The notes under the pieces were generated by a model. It was given only the letters and a program-made list of their open reading frames with translations. It was not told the DNA's origin and searched no databases. The position numbers and the translations under genes are program-made. Shown in pieces: positions 26,236 through 35,686 of a stretch of DNA of 64,000 nt. Each line of letters opens with the position of its first letter. Positions within the stretch are counted from its first letter, which is position 1. The DNA comes from Rhodanobacteraceae bacterium (GTDB taxonomy: Bacteria > Pseudomonadota > Gammaproteobacteria > Xanthomonadales > Rhodanobacteraceae): assembly GCA_003142815.1 (NCBI GenBank), contig PLNP01000044.1, positions 110,774 through 174,773 of the forward strand, in the 5' to 3' direction.

Positions 26236-28740
26236 ATGAGCCTCACGGAATATAAACGCAAGCGATCGTTCGTCGCCACGCCCGAACCTGCCGCGGGTGG
26301 CACTCGCAGCAAACAGCGCATCTTCGTCGTCCAGCTTCACCATGCGTCCCATCGCCATTACGACTTCCGCTTGGAGCTCGATGGCACGCTGAAAAGTTGG
26401 GCGGTGCCGAAGGGACCGAGCTTCGATCCCGGTGTCAAGCGCCTGGCGATGGAGGTCGAAGATCACCCGATCTCCTACGCGACTTTCGAGGGCGACATTC
26501 CCAAAGGCCACTATGGCGCCGGGCACGTCGACGTGTTTGATCACGGCACATGGGAAGCGATCGGAAGCGCGCGCGAAGGACTCGCCAAAGGCGAGCTGAA
26601 GTTCACGCTGCATGGCGATGTGCTCCGCGGATCATGGGTCCTGGTTCGCACCCGCAAGCAAGGCGCGAAGCAGGCATGGTTGCTCATCAAGCATCGCGAT
26701 GAGTACGCCGGGCCACGGGAGGCGAATGATTTCGTCGGGGCGAAGACCGACCGGCCCATCAGCGCGGCGGCCCGAAAGAACGTTTGGAAGGACAAGGACA
26801 AGGCTGCGAAACCAGCGGCTCGTGAACGGAAGAATGTACCCGTGCGTGCCTCTGCGGTGGCCACGAACGCGAAGCCCGAGATTCTGCGTGACGAACCGTT
26901 TTCGCCGGAACTGTGCCGCGCACAAGCGTCGCCTCCGAGCGGGAATGATTGGCTTCATGAGGTGAAATGGGACGGCTACCGGATCGTTGCGACCATCGTC
27001 GGCGGCAAGGTGCGTCTGTGGTCGCGCAATGCGATCGAGTGGACGGACAAGGTTCCGGAGCTGGCGAGAGCACTCGCATCACTGAAACTGAAAAGCGCGC
27101 AGCTCGACGGCGAAATGATCGTCCTGCGCGACGGACGCGACAATTTCAACGCGCTCCAATCGCGCCTTTCAGCACAGAACAAGGAACCCTTGGTCTACAT
27201 GTTGTTCGATCTGCCGCATTTGAACGGACAATCCCTCCGCAACGTTCCGCTTGTCGAGCGCAAGGAGCGTCTCGCAGCGCTGCTCGAAAAACATCCTCAT
27301 CCGATGCTTCGCTACAGCGAGCACCAGATCGGCAATGGCAAGGAGGTATTTGCCCAGGCCATAGCGGCTGGTTTGGAAGGCGTGGTCAGCAAACGGCTCG
27401 ACAGTCCCTACCGCAGCGCTCGAAACGGCGATTGGGTGAAGGCCAAAGGTCGACCGTCGGACGAGTTCATCGTCGTGGGCTACACCGAACCCAAGGGCAG
27501 CCGCTCGGGCATCGGCGCGTTGCTTCTCGCCAAGCCGAAGAAGGGCAAGCTCCACTACGTCGGACGGGTGGGCACCGGACTTTCGGGTGGACAATTGCGC
27601 GCGCTCCGGAAGCGGCTCAAGGACATGGTGGTCGATGAACCCCCTGCTGATATCTCGCTGATGGGGCGCAGGGACCAATCGCTCGCGATCTGGGTCAAGC
27701 CGAAACTCGTCGTTGAGGCGTTCTACCAGGGCATCGGCGGCCAGGGTTTGCTACGCCAGCCCGCTTTCAAGGCGCTGCGCGATGACAAGCGACCTGCCGA
27801 TCGGGTGGAACCAGCGACGATGAAGACCGTAAGCAAGCAAACCGCAAAGAACAAGGCAGATCAAGCGACCGCTGCCGGTGCTGACGTCGCGATCACGCAT
27901 CCAGAGCGCGTGGTGTTTCCTGACCTTGGCGTCACCAAGGGCGATGTCGCGGCGTACTACCGCGCGGTCGCGAAATGGCTGCTGTCCGAGGTCATCGATC
28001 GTCCGCTGTCGATCGTTCGTTGTCCCGATGGCGTCGCCCAGCAATGCTTCTTCCAGAAACATGCCGGGAAGGGCTGGGGACGACACGTCCACGGCATCGA
28101 TGTGAAGGACAAGACCAGTCGCGAAAAGTACCTCTTCATCGACGACGAGCAAGGTCTGCTCGAACTCGTGCAGATGAACGTGCTGGAATTCCACCCATGG
28201 GGTGCCAGGAACGACAACCTCGACCGTGCGGATCGGATCGTGTTTGACCTCGATCCGCATGCATCCGTGAAGTGGTCGCGTGTCATCGCCGGCGCTCGCC
28301 AATTGCGCGAACACCTGGAGTCGATCGGCCTGCGCTCGTATGTCCGAACGTCGGGAGGAAAAGGATTGCACGTGGTGGTTCCGCTGAACCCGCCCGCGCC
28401 TTGGGAGGACGTAAAGGCTTTCGCGCACACGATCGCGAGTGCGCTCGTGACGCTCGATCCGAAGGAATTCGTGGATGTCGCCGGCGAGAAGAACCGTGCG
28501 GGAAAAATCTTCATCGATTGGTTGCGCAACGGACGCGGTTCGACCAGCGTTGCTTCCTGGTCGCTGCGCGCGCGCGCGAGTGCCGGCGTGGCGATGCCGT
28601 TGGCATGGGAAGCGTTGGCGCGGGTCAAGAGTGGCGACGCATTCACGATCGAAAACGCGGTCAAGCGCCTCAAGAAGTTGTCAGAAGACCCGTGGGCCGA
28701 CATCGCATCTATCAAGCAGGCGTTGCCGACCCTGCGATAA
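26236..28740 (+). CDS. ligD: Multifunctional ATP-dependent DNA ligase D (PE-LIG-POL)
   Basis: An 834-residue end-joining enzyme with the Pseudomonas domain order. The 3'-phosphoesterase domain (about 25-175) shows FVVQLHHASHRHYDFRLELD; the ligase domain (about 215-520) has adenylated Lys244 in EVKWDGYRI; the primase-polymerase domain (about 545-830) has the metal-binding DLDPH and SGGKGLHVVVPL. Fills, trims and seals double-strand breaks with Ku. A Lys/Arg-rich linker separates PE from LIG. Confidence 0.95.
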   Translation: MSLTEYKRKRSFVATPEPAAGGTRSKQRIFVVQLHHASHRHYDFRLELDGTLKSWAVPKGPSFDPGVKRLAMEVEDHPISYATFEGDIPKGHYGAGHVDVFDHGTWEAIGSAREGLAKGELKFTLHGDVLRGSWVLVRTRKQGAKQAWLLIKHRDEYAGPREANDFVGAKTDRPISAAARKNVWKDKDKAAKPAARERKNVPVRASAVATNAKPEILRDEPFSPELCRAQASPPSGNDWLHEVKWDGYRIVATIVGGKVRLWSRNAIEWTDKVPELARALASLKLKSAQLDGEMIVLRDGRDNFNALQSRLSAQNKEPLVYMLFDLPHLNGQSLRNVPLVERKERLAALLEKHPHPMLRYSEHQIGNGKEVFAQAIAAGLEGVVSKRLDSPYRSARNGDWVKAKGRPSDEFIVVGYTEPKGSRSGIGALLLAKPKKGKLHYVGRVGTGLSGGQLRALRKRLKDMVVDEPPADISLMGRRDQSLAIWVKPKLVVEAFYQGIGGQGLLRQPAFKALRDDKRPADRVEPATMKTVSKQTAKNKADQATAAGADVAITHPERVVFPDLGVTKGDVAAYYRAVAKWLLSEVIDRPLSIVRCPDGVAQQCFFQKHAGKGWGRHVHGIDVKDKTSREKYLFIDDEQGLLELVQMNVLEFHPWGARNDNLDRADRIVFDLDPHASVKWSRVIAGARQLREHLESIGLRSYVRTSGGKGLHVVVPLNPPAPWEDVKAFAHTIASALVTLDPKEFVDVAGEKNRAGKIFIDWLRNGRGSTSVASWSLRARASAGVAMPLAWEALARVKSGDAFTIENAVKRLKKLSEDPWADIASIKQALPTLR

Positions 28741-28948
28741 GCATACGGATTTCGAGACCGATCATTGTCCTTGCGAGGCCCGTGCCGCTGCCACTTGGAT
28801 GTGGTCTTATCTGCCTCCCGCCGTCCTGGAGTCGCGACAAGGAATGCAACATGATGGCTGCTGCCACATGAACGCGTCAGCGCGGGCGACAGGCGCCATT
28901 CCGTTTCACAGGCGCAGAAGGGAGCCTCCTTGACCGAGGAGGTGCCCC

Positions 28949-29146
28949 ATGCAAATCGACCAGAGCAAGAAGTGCACACACAAACCCTGTCGGTGTCTCG
29001 CGGAAGAAGGCGGGGACTACTGCAGCACTTACTGCGAGGACGCCGCGGCCGGTGGTCGGCACGAGGCGCGGGACGGTTGCGGTTGCGACCATCCCGGCTG
29101 CGTGCCGGTGGCCGGCGTCCCCACGTCAGCAGTGGGCGGCGGATAG
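28949..29146 (+). CDS. Metallothionein-like Cys-rich peptide
   Basis: A 65-residue peptide with nine cysteines in the pattern KCTHKPCRCL, YCSTYC and GCGCDHPGC, closely paralleling SmtA-type bacterial metallothioneins (KCxxxxCxC ... YCSxxC ... CGHxGC). Histidines in CTHKPC and CDHPGC could join in Zn coordination. A strong ribosome site (aggaggtg) precedes the ATG. It probably binds Zn or Cd. No SmtB-type regulator is adjacent. Confidence 0.75.
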   Translation: MQIDQSKKCTHKPCRCLAEEGGDYCSTYCEDAAAGGRHEARDGCGCDHPGCVPVAGVPTSAVGGG

Positions 29147-29206
29147 TCCCGAGGTGTCCTGTTAATCGATGTGGCGCGTATGCGCCGCCTTCCATCGGAG
29201 AACGCC

Positions 29207-29713
29207 ATGAAGGATGCCCAACACGCGAACGCTGATCTCGCCAAGCTCGGCGAACTCATCGATGGCGTCGAGATTGCGATGTTGACCACACATGCGGCCG
29301 ATGGCTCGATGATCAGCCGGCCTCTGCAGACGCTGAAGTTCGACGCGAGTGGCGAGCTGGTTTTCTTCACCGCAGCCGACAGCCACAAGATCGACGAGCT
29401 GCGCGCGAATCCCGACGTCAACATCGCTTATGCGCATCCAGGCGAACGACGCTACGTCTCGGTGCGCGGCACCGCGCGCATCGATCGCGACCGCGCGACG
29501 ATCGACGAACTCTGGTCGGCGACGCAGCGCGTATTCTTTGCGGAGGGCAAGGACGACCCGAATCTCGCCGTGCTGCGCGTGCATGTGCGCGATGCCGCGT
29601 ACTGGGAATCGGCCGGTAATTTCGTCGCCCGTGCGCTCGACTTCGCGCGCGGCATACTCGCGGGCGAGCCATCTGATCTCGGCCAACACGGCCGCCTGTC
29701 GGGCAGCGACTGA
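29207..29713 (+). CDS. Pyridoxamine-phosphate-oxidase-like general stress protein
   Basis: A 168-residue split-barrel flavin-binding protein of the general stress protein 26 family: MLTTHAADGSMISRPLQTL, LVFFTAADSHKIDEL and VNIAYAHPGERRYVSVRGTA are its conserved strands, and RVHVRDAAYWES is the usual C-terminal strand. Probably binds FMN or F420-like flavin in the cytoplasm; activity unknown. Start 29207 is preferred to 29171, since 29171 falls in poor context. Confidence 0.82.
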   Translation: MKDAQHANADLAKLGELIDGVEIAMLTTHAADGSMISRPLQTLKFDASGELVFFTAADSHKIDELRANPDVNIAYAHPGERRYVSVRGTARIDRDRATIDELWSATQRVFFAEGKDDPNLAVLRVHVRDAAYWESAGNFVARALDFARGILAGEPSDLGQHGRLSGSD

Positions 29714-29799
29714 GCGATCCGCGCCTCGTGGACGTCCGATTGGATTGCGTTTCCTGGTTTGGATTGCCGTGTCTCGTGTACCGGGATACGATACACTCC

Positions 29800-30078
29800 A
29801 TGATCAAGACCTTCGCCAACAAAGACACGGAGGCGCTGTTCAACGGCGTACGAGTTCGCCGCTTTGTGAACATGGAAGGCTCCGCCCGCCGCAAACTGGA
29901 ATATCTCGACGCGGCCGGTGCGCTGGAAGATCTTCGGGTGCCGCCGGGCAACCGCCTGAAGGCACTCAAGGGCGACCGCTCTGGACAGCACAGCATCCGC
30001 GTAAACGATCAGTTCCGCGTGTGCTTCCGCTGGAAAGACGGCGATGCGTACAACGTCGAAATCACTGACTATCACTGA
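29800..30078 (+). CDS. higB: HigB-type mRNA interferase toxin
   Basis: A 92-residue RelE/ParE-fold toxin of the HigB family: MIKTFANKDTEALFNG at the start, RRKLEYLDAAGALEDLRVPPGNRLKALKGDR in the middle, QHSIRVNDQFRVCFRW and NVEITDYH at the end. Cleaves translated mRNA when not bound by its antitoxin. The toxin-first order and a 12-bp gap to higA are usual for this system. Confidence 0.93.
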   Translation: MIKTFANKDTEALFNGVRVRRFVNMEGSARRKLEYLDAAGALEDLRVPPGNRLKALKGDRSGQHSIRVNDQFRVCFRWKDGDAYNVEITDYH

Positions 30079-30090
30079 GAGGTGACAACC

Positions 30091-30387
30091 ATGGCCTCCA
30101 AATTGCTCCCGCCGGTTCACCCCGGTGAAATTCTCCGCGAGGAATTCATGGTTCCGATGGAGCTGTCGAGCCATGCGCTCGCCCGTGCCATCGGCGTCAC
30201 GCCGGCCCGCGTCAACGACATCGTGAACGAGAAGCGCGGCATCACCGCAGACACGGCCTTGCGCTTGGGCTGTTACTTCGGCACGACGGCCGACGTATGG
30301 ATCAACCTGCAGAAGCGATTCGAGCTGGAAACGGCGCGCCGCGAACTTGGCGACGCACTGGCCCATATCCAGCCGCGTGCAGCGTGA
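30091..30387 (+). CDS. higA: HigA-type antitoxin, XRE family
   Basis: A 98-residue antitoxin and repressor with the family start PPVHPGEILREEFM and a helix-turn-helix (LSSHALARAIGVTPARVNDIVNEKRGIT, about residues 28-55), then FGTTADVWINLQKRFELE. ATG 30091 follows a ribosome site (gaggtga). It should neutralise HigB and repress the operon. Confidence 0.93.
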   Translation: MASKLLPPVHPGEILREEFMVPMELSSHALARAIGVTPARVNDIVNEKRGITADTALRLGCYFGTTADVWINLQKRFELETARRELGDALAHIQPRAA

Positions 30388-30752
30388 CAGCCGCTCGCAC
30401 ATGCTTCCTTGTACACGCGAACCCGATCCATTGCTTCGCCTCCGATACGCCTGACAGTGCGTCCTGCGCATCACTGGGCACGTGATCAGCCAGTTCCGGA
30501 TGCGAGATAAACGACCACGGAATCCGCACATATTGGGCCGACAAACTTCTTCCATTTTGACGGGCGGCAGTCGGACATTTTGTTGATGAATGACAACGAT
30601 CCAATGATGGCACTACGCGCGGGAAACGCCCGTCTTGCAGCGCTGCTGTGCTGCCATATGGAAACACCGTCGCCTAAAATATCTGATCTAGGGGGCATCA
30701 AGTTTGCGCTGATTCATGGCCGACCAACCGATGTTCCGCTCGGAGCAATCCA
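30388..30752. other. Intergenic stretch before the defence operon
   Basis: About 365 bp between higA and hsdM without a recognisable gene. AT content rises towards 30,680 (aaaatatctgatctag). It should carry the promoter of the hsdM-led operon, but I cannot assign -35/-10 boxes with confidence. Confidence 0.4.
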
Positions 30753-32774
30753 ATGACCAATAATGCGCGGGATAAAACAGGACCCATCGGAATGGAGTCG
30801 AACCAGCTCGGCTGGATCACCAATTTCATCTGGGGCATCGCTGACGATGTCCTGCGCGACCTGTACGTTCGCGGTAAATACCGTGATGTGATCCTGCCGA
30901 TGACCGTGCTGCGCCGGCTCGACGCTGTGCTGGAGCCGAGCAAGCCCGCCGTGATGCAGATGAAGGCCAACCTGGACAAGGCCGGTATCACCAACCAGGA
31001 CGCCGCGCTGCGCCAGGCCGCGGCGCAGGCGTTCTACAACACCTCGCCGTTCACCCTGCGCGACCTGCGCAACCGTGCCAGCCAGCAGAAGTTGCGCGCC
31101 GATTTCGAGGCCTACCTCGACGGCTTCTCGCCAAACGTGCAGGACATCCTCGACAACTTCGAGTTCCGCAACCAGATCCCGCGCCTGTCCAAGGCCGACG
31201 CCCTTGGCACGCTGATCGAGAAGCTCGTCGATCCCACGATCAACCTCGGCCCCGAGCCGGTACGCGACGGCGAAGGCAATATCCGCCAGCCCGGCCTCGA
31301 CAACCACGCGATGGGCACCGTGTTCGAGGAACTGGTGCGCCGCTTCAACGAGGAGAACAACGAAGAGGCCGGTGAGCACTGGACCCCGCGCGACGCGGTC
31401 AAGCTGATGGCGCGGCTGATCTTCGAGCCGATCGCGGCGCAGATCGAGTCCGGCACCTACCTGCTGTACGACGGCGCCTGCGGTACCGGTGGCATGTTGA
31501 CCGTGGCCGAGGAGACGTTGGAGCAACTGGCCGCTGCGCAGCAAAAGCAGGTGTCCGTGCACTTATACGGACAGGAGATCAACGCCGAGACCTACGCCAT
31601 CTGCAAGGCCGACCTGCTGCTCAAGGGCGAGGGTGACGCGGCCGACAACATCGTCGGCGGACCCGAGTATTCGACCCTGTCCAACGATGCGTTCCCGGGC
31701 CGCGAATTCGATTTCATGCTGTCCAATCCACCCTACGGCAAAAGCTGGAAGAGCGACCTCGAGCGCATGGGCGGCAAGGGCGGCATCAAGGACCCGCGCT
31801 TTGCGATCGAACATGCCGGTGACCCGGAATACTCGCTGATCACCCGTTCCAGCGACGGCCAGATGCTGTTCATGGCCAACATGCTGAGCAAGATGAAGCA
31901 GGGCACCGCACTCGGCAGCCGCATCGCCACCGTGCACAATGGCTCCAGCCTGTTCACCGGCGATGCGGGGCAGGGCGAGAGCAACATCCGCCGCTGGATC
32001 ATCGAGAACGATTGGCTCGACGCCATAGTCGCCCTCCCGCTCAACATGTTCTACAACACCGGCATCGCCACCTACATCTGGGTGATGAGCAACCGCAAGC
32101 CGGCGCACCGCAAAGGCAAGGTGCAGTTGATCGACGCCACGCAATGGTACAAGCCGCTGCGCAAGAATCTGGGCAAGAAGAACTGCGAACTGGCCGAGGC
32201 CGACATTCAGCGCATCGTCGAGACCTTTCTGAAGTTCGAGCAGACTGAACAATCGAAAATTTTCGACAATGCCGCGCTGGGCTACCACAAGCTTGTCGTC
32301 GAGCGTCCGCTGCGGCTCAAGGGGATCGATCCAGAAATCGCTTACTCGCCGAAGGAGATCAAGGCGCTGAAGGACTCCGTCGAACGCGACGAGAACGCGC
32401 CGCCAATGATCCGGAAGATCCACAAGAAAGGCGTCACCGCCGATCCGCTGCGCGGCCTGTTCGCAACGACGATCAAGGGCAAATCTGCGATCGTCGAGTA
32501 CGAACCCGATCCCGACCTGCGCGATACCGAACAGGTCCCACTGCTTGAAGAAGGAGGTATCGACACTTTCCTGCAACGCGAAGTGCTGCCGCACGCATCT
32601 GATGCGTGGTACGTGCCAGACAGCGTCGAGACCGGCTATGAAATCAGTTTTACGCGCTACTTCTACAAGCCGGTGCCACTTCGGACACTGGAGGAAATCC
32701 GCGCTGACATCCTCGCGCTGGAGTGTGAAACGGAAGGATTGTTAAGCGAGATTATCGGCGTAAGTCAGAGGTGA
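30753..32774 (+). CDS. hsdM: Type I restriction-modification methyltransferase subunit
   Basis: A 673-residue N6-adenine methyltransferase subunit. The helical N-terminal HsdM domain spans about 15-160; the SAM motif GACGTGGML lies near residue 240 and the catalytic NPPY motif (LSNPPYGKSW) near 324. With HsdS it methylates the recognition site, and with HsdR it restricts unmodified DNA. It is the first gene of a seven-gene operon and is followed after 4 bp by kwaA rather than hsdS. Confidence 0.95.
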   Translation: MTNNARDKTGPIGMESNQLGWITNFIWGIADDVLRDLYVRGKYRDVILPMTVLRRLDAVLEPSKPAVMQMKANLDKAGITNQDAALRQAAAQAFYNTSPFTLRDLRNRASQQKLRADFEAYLDGFSPNVQDILDNFEFRNQIPRLSKADALGTLIEKLVDPTINLGPEPVRDGEGNIRQPGLDNHAMGTVFEELVRRFNEENNEEAGEHWTPRDAVKLMARLIFEPIAAQIESGTYLLYDGACGTGGMLTVAEETLEQLAAAQQKQVSVHLYGQEINAETYAICKADLLLKGEGDAADNIVGGPEYSTLSNDAFPGREFDFMLSNPPYGKSWKSDLERMGGKGGIKDPRFAIEHAGDPEYSLITRSSDGQMLFMANMLSKMKQGTALGSRIATVHNGSSLFTGDAGQGESNIRRWIIENDWLDAIVALPLNMFYNTGIATYIWVMSNRKPAHRKGKVQLIDATQWYKPLRKNLGKKNCELAEADIQRIVETFLKFEQTEQSKIFDNAALGYHKLVVERPLRLKGIDPEIAYSPKEIKALKDSVERDENAPPMIRKIHKKGVTADPLRGLFATTIKGKSAIVEYEPDPDLRDTEQVPLLEEGGIDTFLQREVLPHASDAWYVPDSVETGYEISFTRYFYKPVPLRTLEEIRADILALECETEGLLSEIIGVSQR

Positions 32775-32778
32775 CCAG

Positions 32779-33336
32779 ATGAGCCAAAAAGAGGGTCTCA
32801 AGGTCGCTCGCTTGCTGATGGTGCTCAGCAGCGTTTCTCCATTGTTTGTGCTGTGGGCGATCCGAGGGACAGCGCTCGTTCCAGACACATATTTCTTGAC
32901 GTTCTGCGCGGTGATGGTGATCGCGCCGAATGCATTTCTCTGGCTGCGAATTGCGACTGCCAAAAAGAATCATGAAACACGAGAGCTCGTAGTCGGCAGC
33001 GCAGAGGACCATCGCGAGCATCTGCTTGTCTACCTTTTCGCGATGTTGCTGCCTTTTTACGCCGATACTCTTGCGACGTACCGTTCACTTGCCGCGACGT
33101 TGGCGGCGCTGGGATTTGTCGTATTCCTGTTCTGGCACTTGAACCTGCACTACATGAACATCTTGTTCGCGCTATTCGGATATCGGGTCTTTACGCTTTA
33201 CCCAGGTGCCGACGCGGACCAACACAGCGGCAGACTGAACTACGTGCTCATTACCCCAAGGGTGGCGGTCGCGTCTGGCGACCGGATCACCGCATATCGC
33301 ATCAGCGACACCGTTTACTTTGAGACGCACGCATGA
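32779..33336 (+). CDS. kwaA: KwaA-like membrane protein of a Kiwa defence system
   Basis: A 185-residue protein with four hydrophobic helices (about 11-30, 37-57, 83-101 and 104-125) and a soluble C-terminal part ending in a beta-rich segment. Size, four-helix topology and the DUF4868 partner downstream match KwaA, the membrane component of Kiwa. It starts 4 bp after hsdM and its TGA overlaps the kwaB ATG (ATGA). KwaA is thought to sense phage attack at the membrane. Sequence identity within this family is low, so the call relies partly on its partner. Confidence 0.75.
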   Translation: MSQKEGLKVARLLMVLSSVSPLFVLWAIRGTALVPDTYFLTFCAVMVIAPNAFLWLRIATAKKNHETRELVVGSAEDHREHLLVYLFAMLLPFYADTLATYRSLAATLAALGFVVFLFWHLNLHYMNILFALFGYRVFTLYPGADADQHSGRLNYVLITPRVAVASGDRITAYRISDTVYFETHA

Positions 33337-34259
33337 AGCTTCTATTCGATCTTGATACGGTGAAGTCAACCGAGTTTGGCATAGGTGTCGACAAGGGCAA
33401 CGTCCGCGAATTCGCATATGTCGCCGTTGACTTTGGTGTCCAATCTGCGTTGCAAGACATGGCAAGGAAGACGTGGGCTGAAATGCAAGCAGAGACAAAT
33501 GCGCCGCCACTATACGAGCCCTCCGAGAAGCATGGCAGCATTGAGTACGTCTACTTCCCATTGGCCGACGAGCTCAGCACCTACCTGAGGACTCTGCATC
33601 AGGCAGACAATTTGGTTCCGAATTCCTCAGCATTGTCAGAACCAGCAAACGTCTTTTGTTATTTCGCACGCCTGACTGACGCCGAAGGTCTTCGTTTGAC
33701 GGCGGTGCGGCGCGCGGCCCAGTTCAAGGGCGTACTCAAGAGCCGCCTGCTGCGGTTGACGACCGACGCCTTGACGATCATCGAAGATAAAGTCTTCAAG
33801 CTCGACTCCGACTTCGACTTGTTGATCGACTCCGAGAATATTCACATCCTTCGTCCAAGCGGTTTCGAATTTATCGGTCAATTGCAGGCAGCGGTACTCA
33901 ACGCGGTGCAGCAGAACATCGAAATCATTCAGGCAAACATTGACTACGTCGACTTCAGTGGTATTGCGGCCTACGCAACTAAGCATCCTCGTGCCGCAAG
34001 GTATTTGGCATCCATCTGTGGTCAGGAAGAATCGAACAACATCAACAAACGCGCCCTGAAGAAGCTCTGCAAGAACACGGGCGTCGAGATCAAGGAAACG
34101 AACGGGATGATCGTTGTCGATGAACATCATGTGATGGGATTTCTCGAGGTGTTGGACCGCAGGCGATACGAGATCGAGCTGGTCAAGGATGTGCCTGAGC
34201 GTTATCGAGCGCCTAGCCGGCAGAAGTTGAGCAGCAACTCAAGCGGAAACGACGCGTGA
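33333..34259 (+). CDS. kwaB: KwaB-like DUF4868 protein of a Kiwa defence system
   Basis: A 308-residue soluble protein of DUF4868 type: VFCYFARLTDAEGLRLTAVRRA, FKGVLKSRLLRL and DKVFKLDSDFDLLIDSENIHIL followed by FEFIGQLQAA are the conserved middle stretches. KwaB is the DNA-binding effector partner of KwaA. The stop codon overlaps the GTG start of hsdS (GTGA), so the Kiwa pair is translationally coupled to the restriction system on both sides. Confidence 0.8.
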   Translation: MKLLFDLDTVKSTEFGIGVDKGNVREFAYVAVDFGVQSALQDMARKTWAEMQAETNAPPLYEPSEKHGSIEYVYFPLADELSTYLRTLHQADNLVPNSSALSEPANVFCYFARLTDAEGLRLTAVRRAAQFKGVLKSRLLRLTTDALTIIEDKVFKLDSDFDLLIDSENIHILRPSGFEFIGQLQAAVLNAVQQNIEIIQANIDYVDFSGIAAYATKHPRAARYLASICGQEESNNINKRALKKLCKNTGVEIKETNGMIVVDEHHVMGFLEVLDRRRYEIELVKDVPERYRAPSRQKLSSNSSGNDA

Positions 34260-35686
34260 TATCCGACAACAAACCGTATTCGGCGATGCGCGACTCCGGC
34301 GTGCCGTGGCTGGGCGCGGTACCGGCGCATTGGGAAGTGTTGCCAAATCGGGCGTTGTTCGCTGAGGTCACGGCACGCGACAATATTGATGAACAGATGC
34401 TCTCCGTAACGATAAAGCGCGGTGTCATCGAGCAGCAACAATTGCTGACTGACAGCTCCAAGAAGGACAGTTCGCGGCAGGACAAATCCGCCTATAAGCT
34501 CGTGTGCCCGGGCGATGTCGCCTATAACAAGATGCGCGCTTGGCAGGGCGCCGTAGGTGTATCAGAACTTCGCGGCATCGTAAGCCCTGCATACATCGTC
34601 ATGCGACCTGTAGGCAGCGTTGTCCCGCGTTATTTTCACTACCTCCTTCGCACACGGGTCTTCGCGAAGGAAGCCGAGCGTTGGTCGTATGGCATCACGT
34701 CCGACATGTGGAGCCTTCGTCCGGAACATTTCAAGCTGATCTACTGTTGTTTGCCGTCGAACAAAGAGCAGGCCGCCATCGTGCGGTTCCTTGACCATGC
34801 GGATCGGCGCATCCGAAAGGCGATCCGGGCCAAGCAGAAGCTGATCGTGCTGCTGGGCGGGCAGAAGCAGGCCATCATCCACCGCGCCGTCACCCGCGGC
34901 CTCGATCCCGATGTCCGTCTCAAACACTCCGGTGTCGAGTGGTTTGGCGCTGTGCCGGAGCATTGGGAAATGATGCCGCTCAAGCGTGCGTTTCTTTCAA
35001 TGGACTACGGAATATCGGAATCTTCCTCTGACACAGGGGCTATTCCCATGTTGACCATGGGGCACCTGAAAGACGGGCGAGTCACGGTCCCGCCCAGCGG
35101 TGGTGTCAATTCTGTTGATTCGTCACTTCTGCTAAAGGCCGGAGACTTGTTGTTTAACCGCACAAACAGCCCGGCGCTCGTTGGAAAAGTGGGTTTGTTT
35201 ACTGGATACGACTCGCCAGTAACCTTCGCTTCCTACCTCGTGCGAATGCGACCCCATCTACACCATGAGCCTGAGTACCTAAACACAGTTCTTAACGATG
35301 CGCTGTTCCTTTCCGCTGCCCGAAGTGAGGCCATTCCAAGCCTGCATCAATCGAATCTCAATCCGACGAGGTATGGCAGGCTTCATTTGGTTCTTCCGCC
35401 ACAGAGCGAGCAGAGACAAATTTTCCAAGCCTTGGAGCAGGAGACTGCGGATATTGTAGGCGGTATCAACGTTGCGCAAAACGAAATTTCCCTTCTCCGC
35501 GAATACCGCACCCGCCTGATCGCCGATGTCGTTACCGGCAAGCTCGACGTGCGCGAGGCGGCGGCGCGTTTACCAGACGAGGGCGAAGCCGCCGAGGAGG
35601 CGCTGGACGACGCAGTGCTGGCCGAAAGCGACGAGGACATTGACGCCTCAGCGGCCGAGGTTGATCCCGAGGACGTGGCGGCATGA
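34256..35686 (+). CDS. hsdS: Type I restriction-modification specificity subunit
   Basis: A 476-residue HsdS with two target-recognition domains. Each begins with the same signature: RDSGVPWLGAVPAHWEV near residue 10 and KHSGVEWFGAVPEHWEM near 225. Two conserved helical spacers follow them (KEQAAIVRFLDHADRRIRKAI and SEQRQIFQALEQETADIVGGI). Translation starts at a GTG inside the kwaB stop. The C-terminal tail (about 440-476) is very acidic (EGEAAEEALDDAVLAESDED). The target sequence cannot be deduced. Confidence 0.93.
   Translation: MISDNKPYSAMRDSGVPWLGAVPAHWEVLPNRALFAEVTARDNIDEQMLSVTIKRGVIEQQQLLTDSSKKDSSRQDKSAYKLVCPGDVAYNKMRAWQGAVGVSELRGIVSPAYIVMRPVGSVVPRYFHYLLRTRVFAKEAERWSYGITSDMWSLRPEHFKLIYCCLPSNKEQAAIVRFLDHADRRIRKAIRAKQKLIVLLGGQKQAIIHRAVTRGLDPDVRLKHSGVEWFGAVPEHWEMMPLKRAFLSMDYGISESSSDTGAIPMLTMGHLKDGRVTVPPSGGVNSVDSSLLLKAGDLLFNRTNSPALVGKVGLFTGYDSPVTFASYLVRMRPHLHHEPEYLNTVLNDALFLSAARSEAIPSLHQSNLNPTRYGRLHLVLPPQSEQRQIFQALEQETADIVGGINVAQNEISLLREYRTRLIADVVTGKLDVREAAARLPDEGEAAEEALDDAVLAESDEDIDASAAEVDPEDVAA

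Noticed and set aside
27957-29195. 412-codon minus-strand frame across the end of ligD
   Set aside because: Covers ligD polymerase motifs and the metallothionein-like gene in antisense; composition is not protein-like.
31563-32594. 343-codon minus-strand frame within hsdM
   Set aside because: Antisense shadow of hsdM; no recognisable domain.
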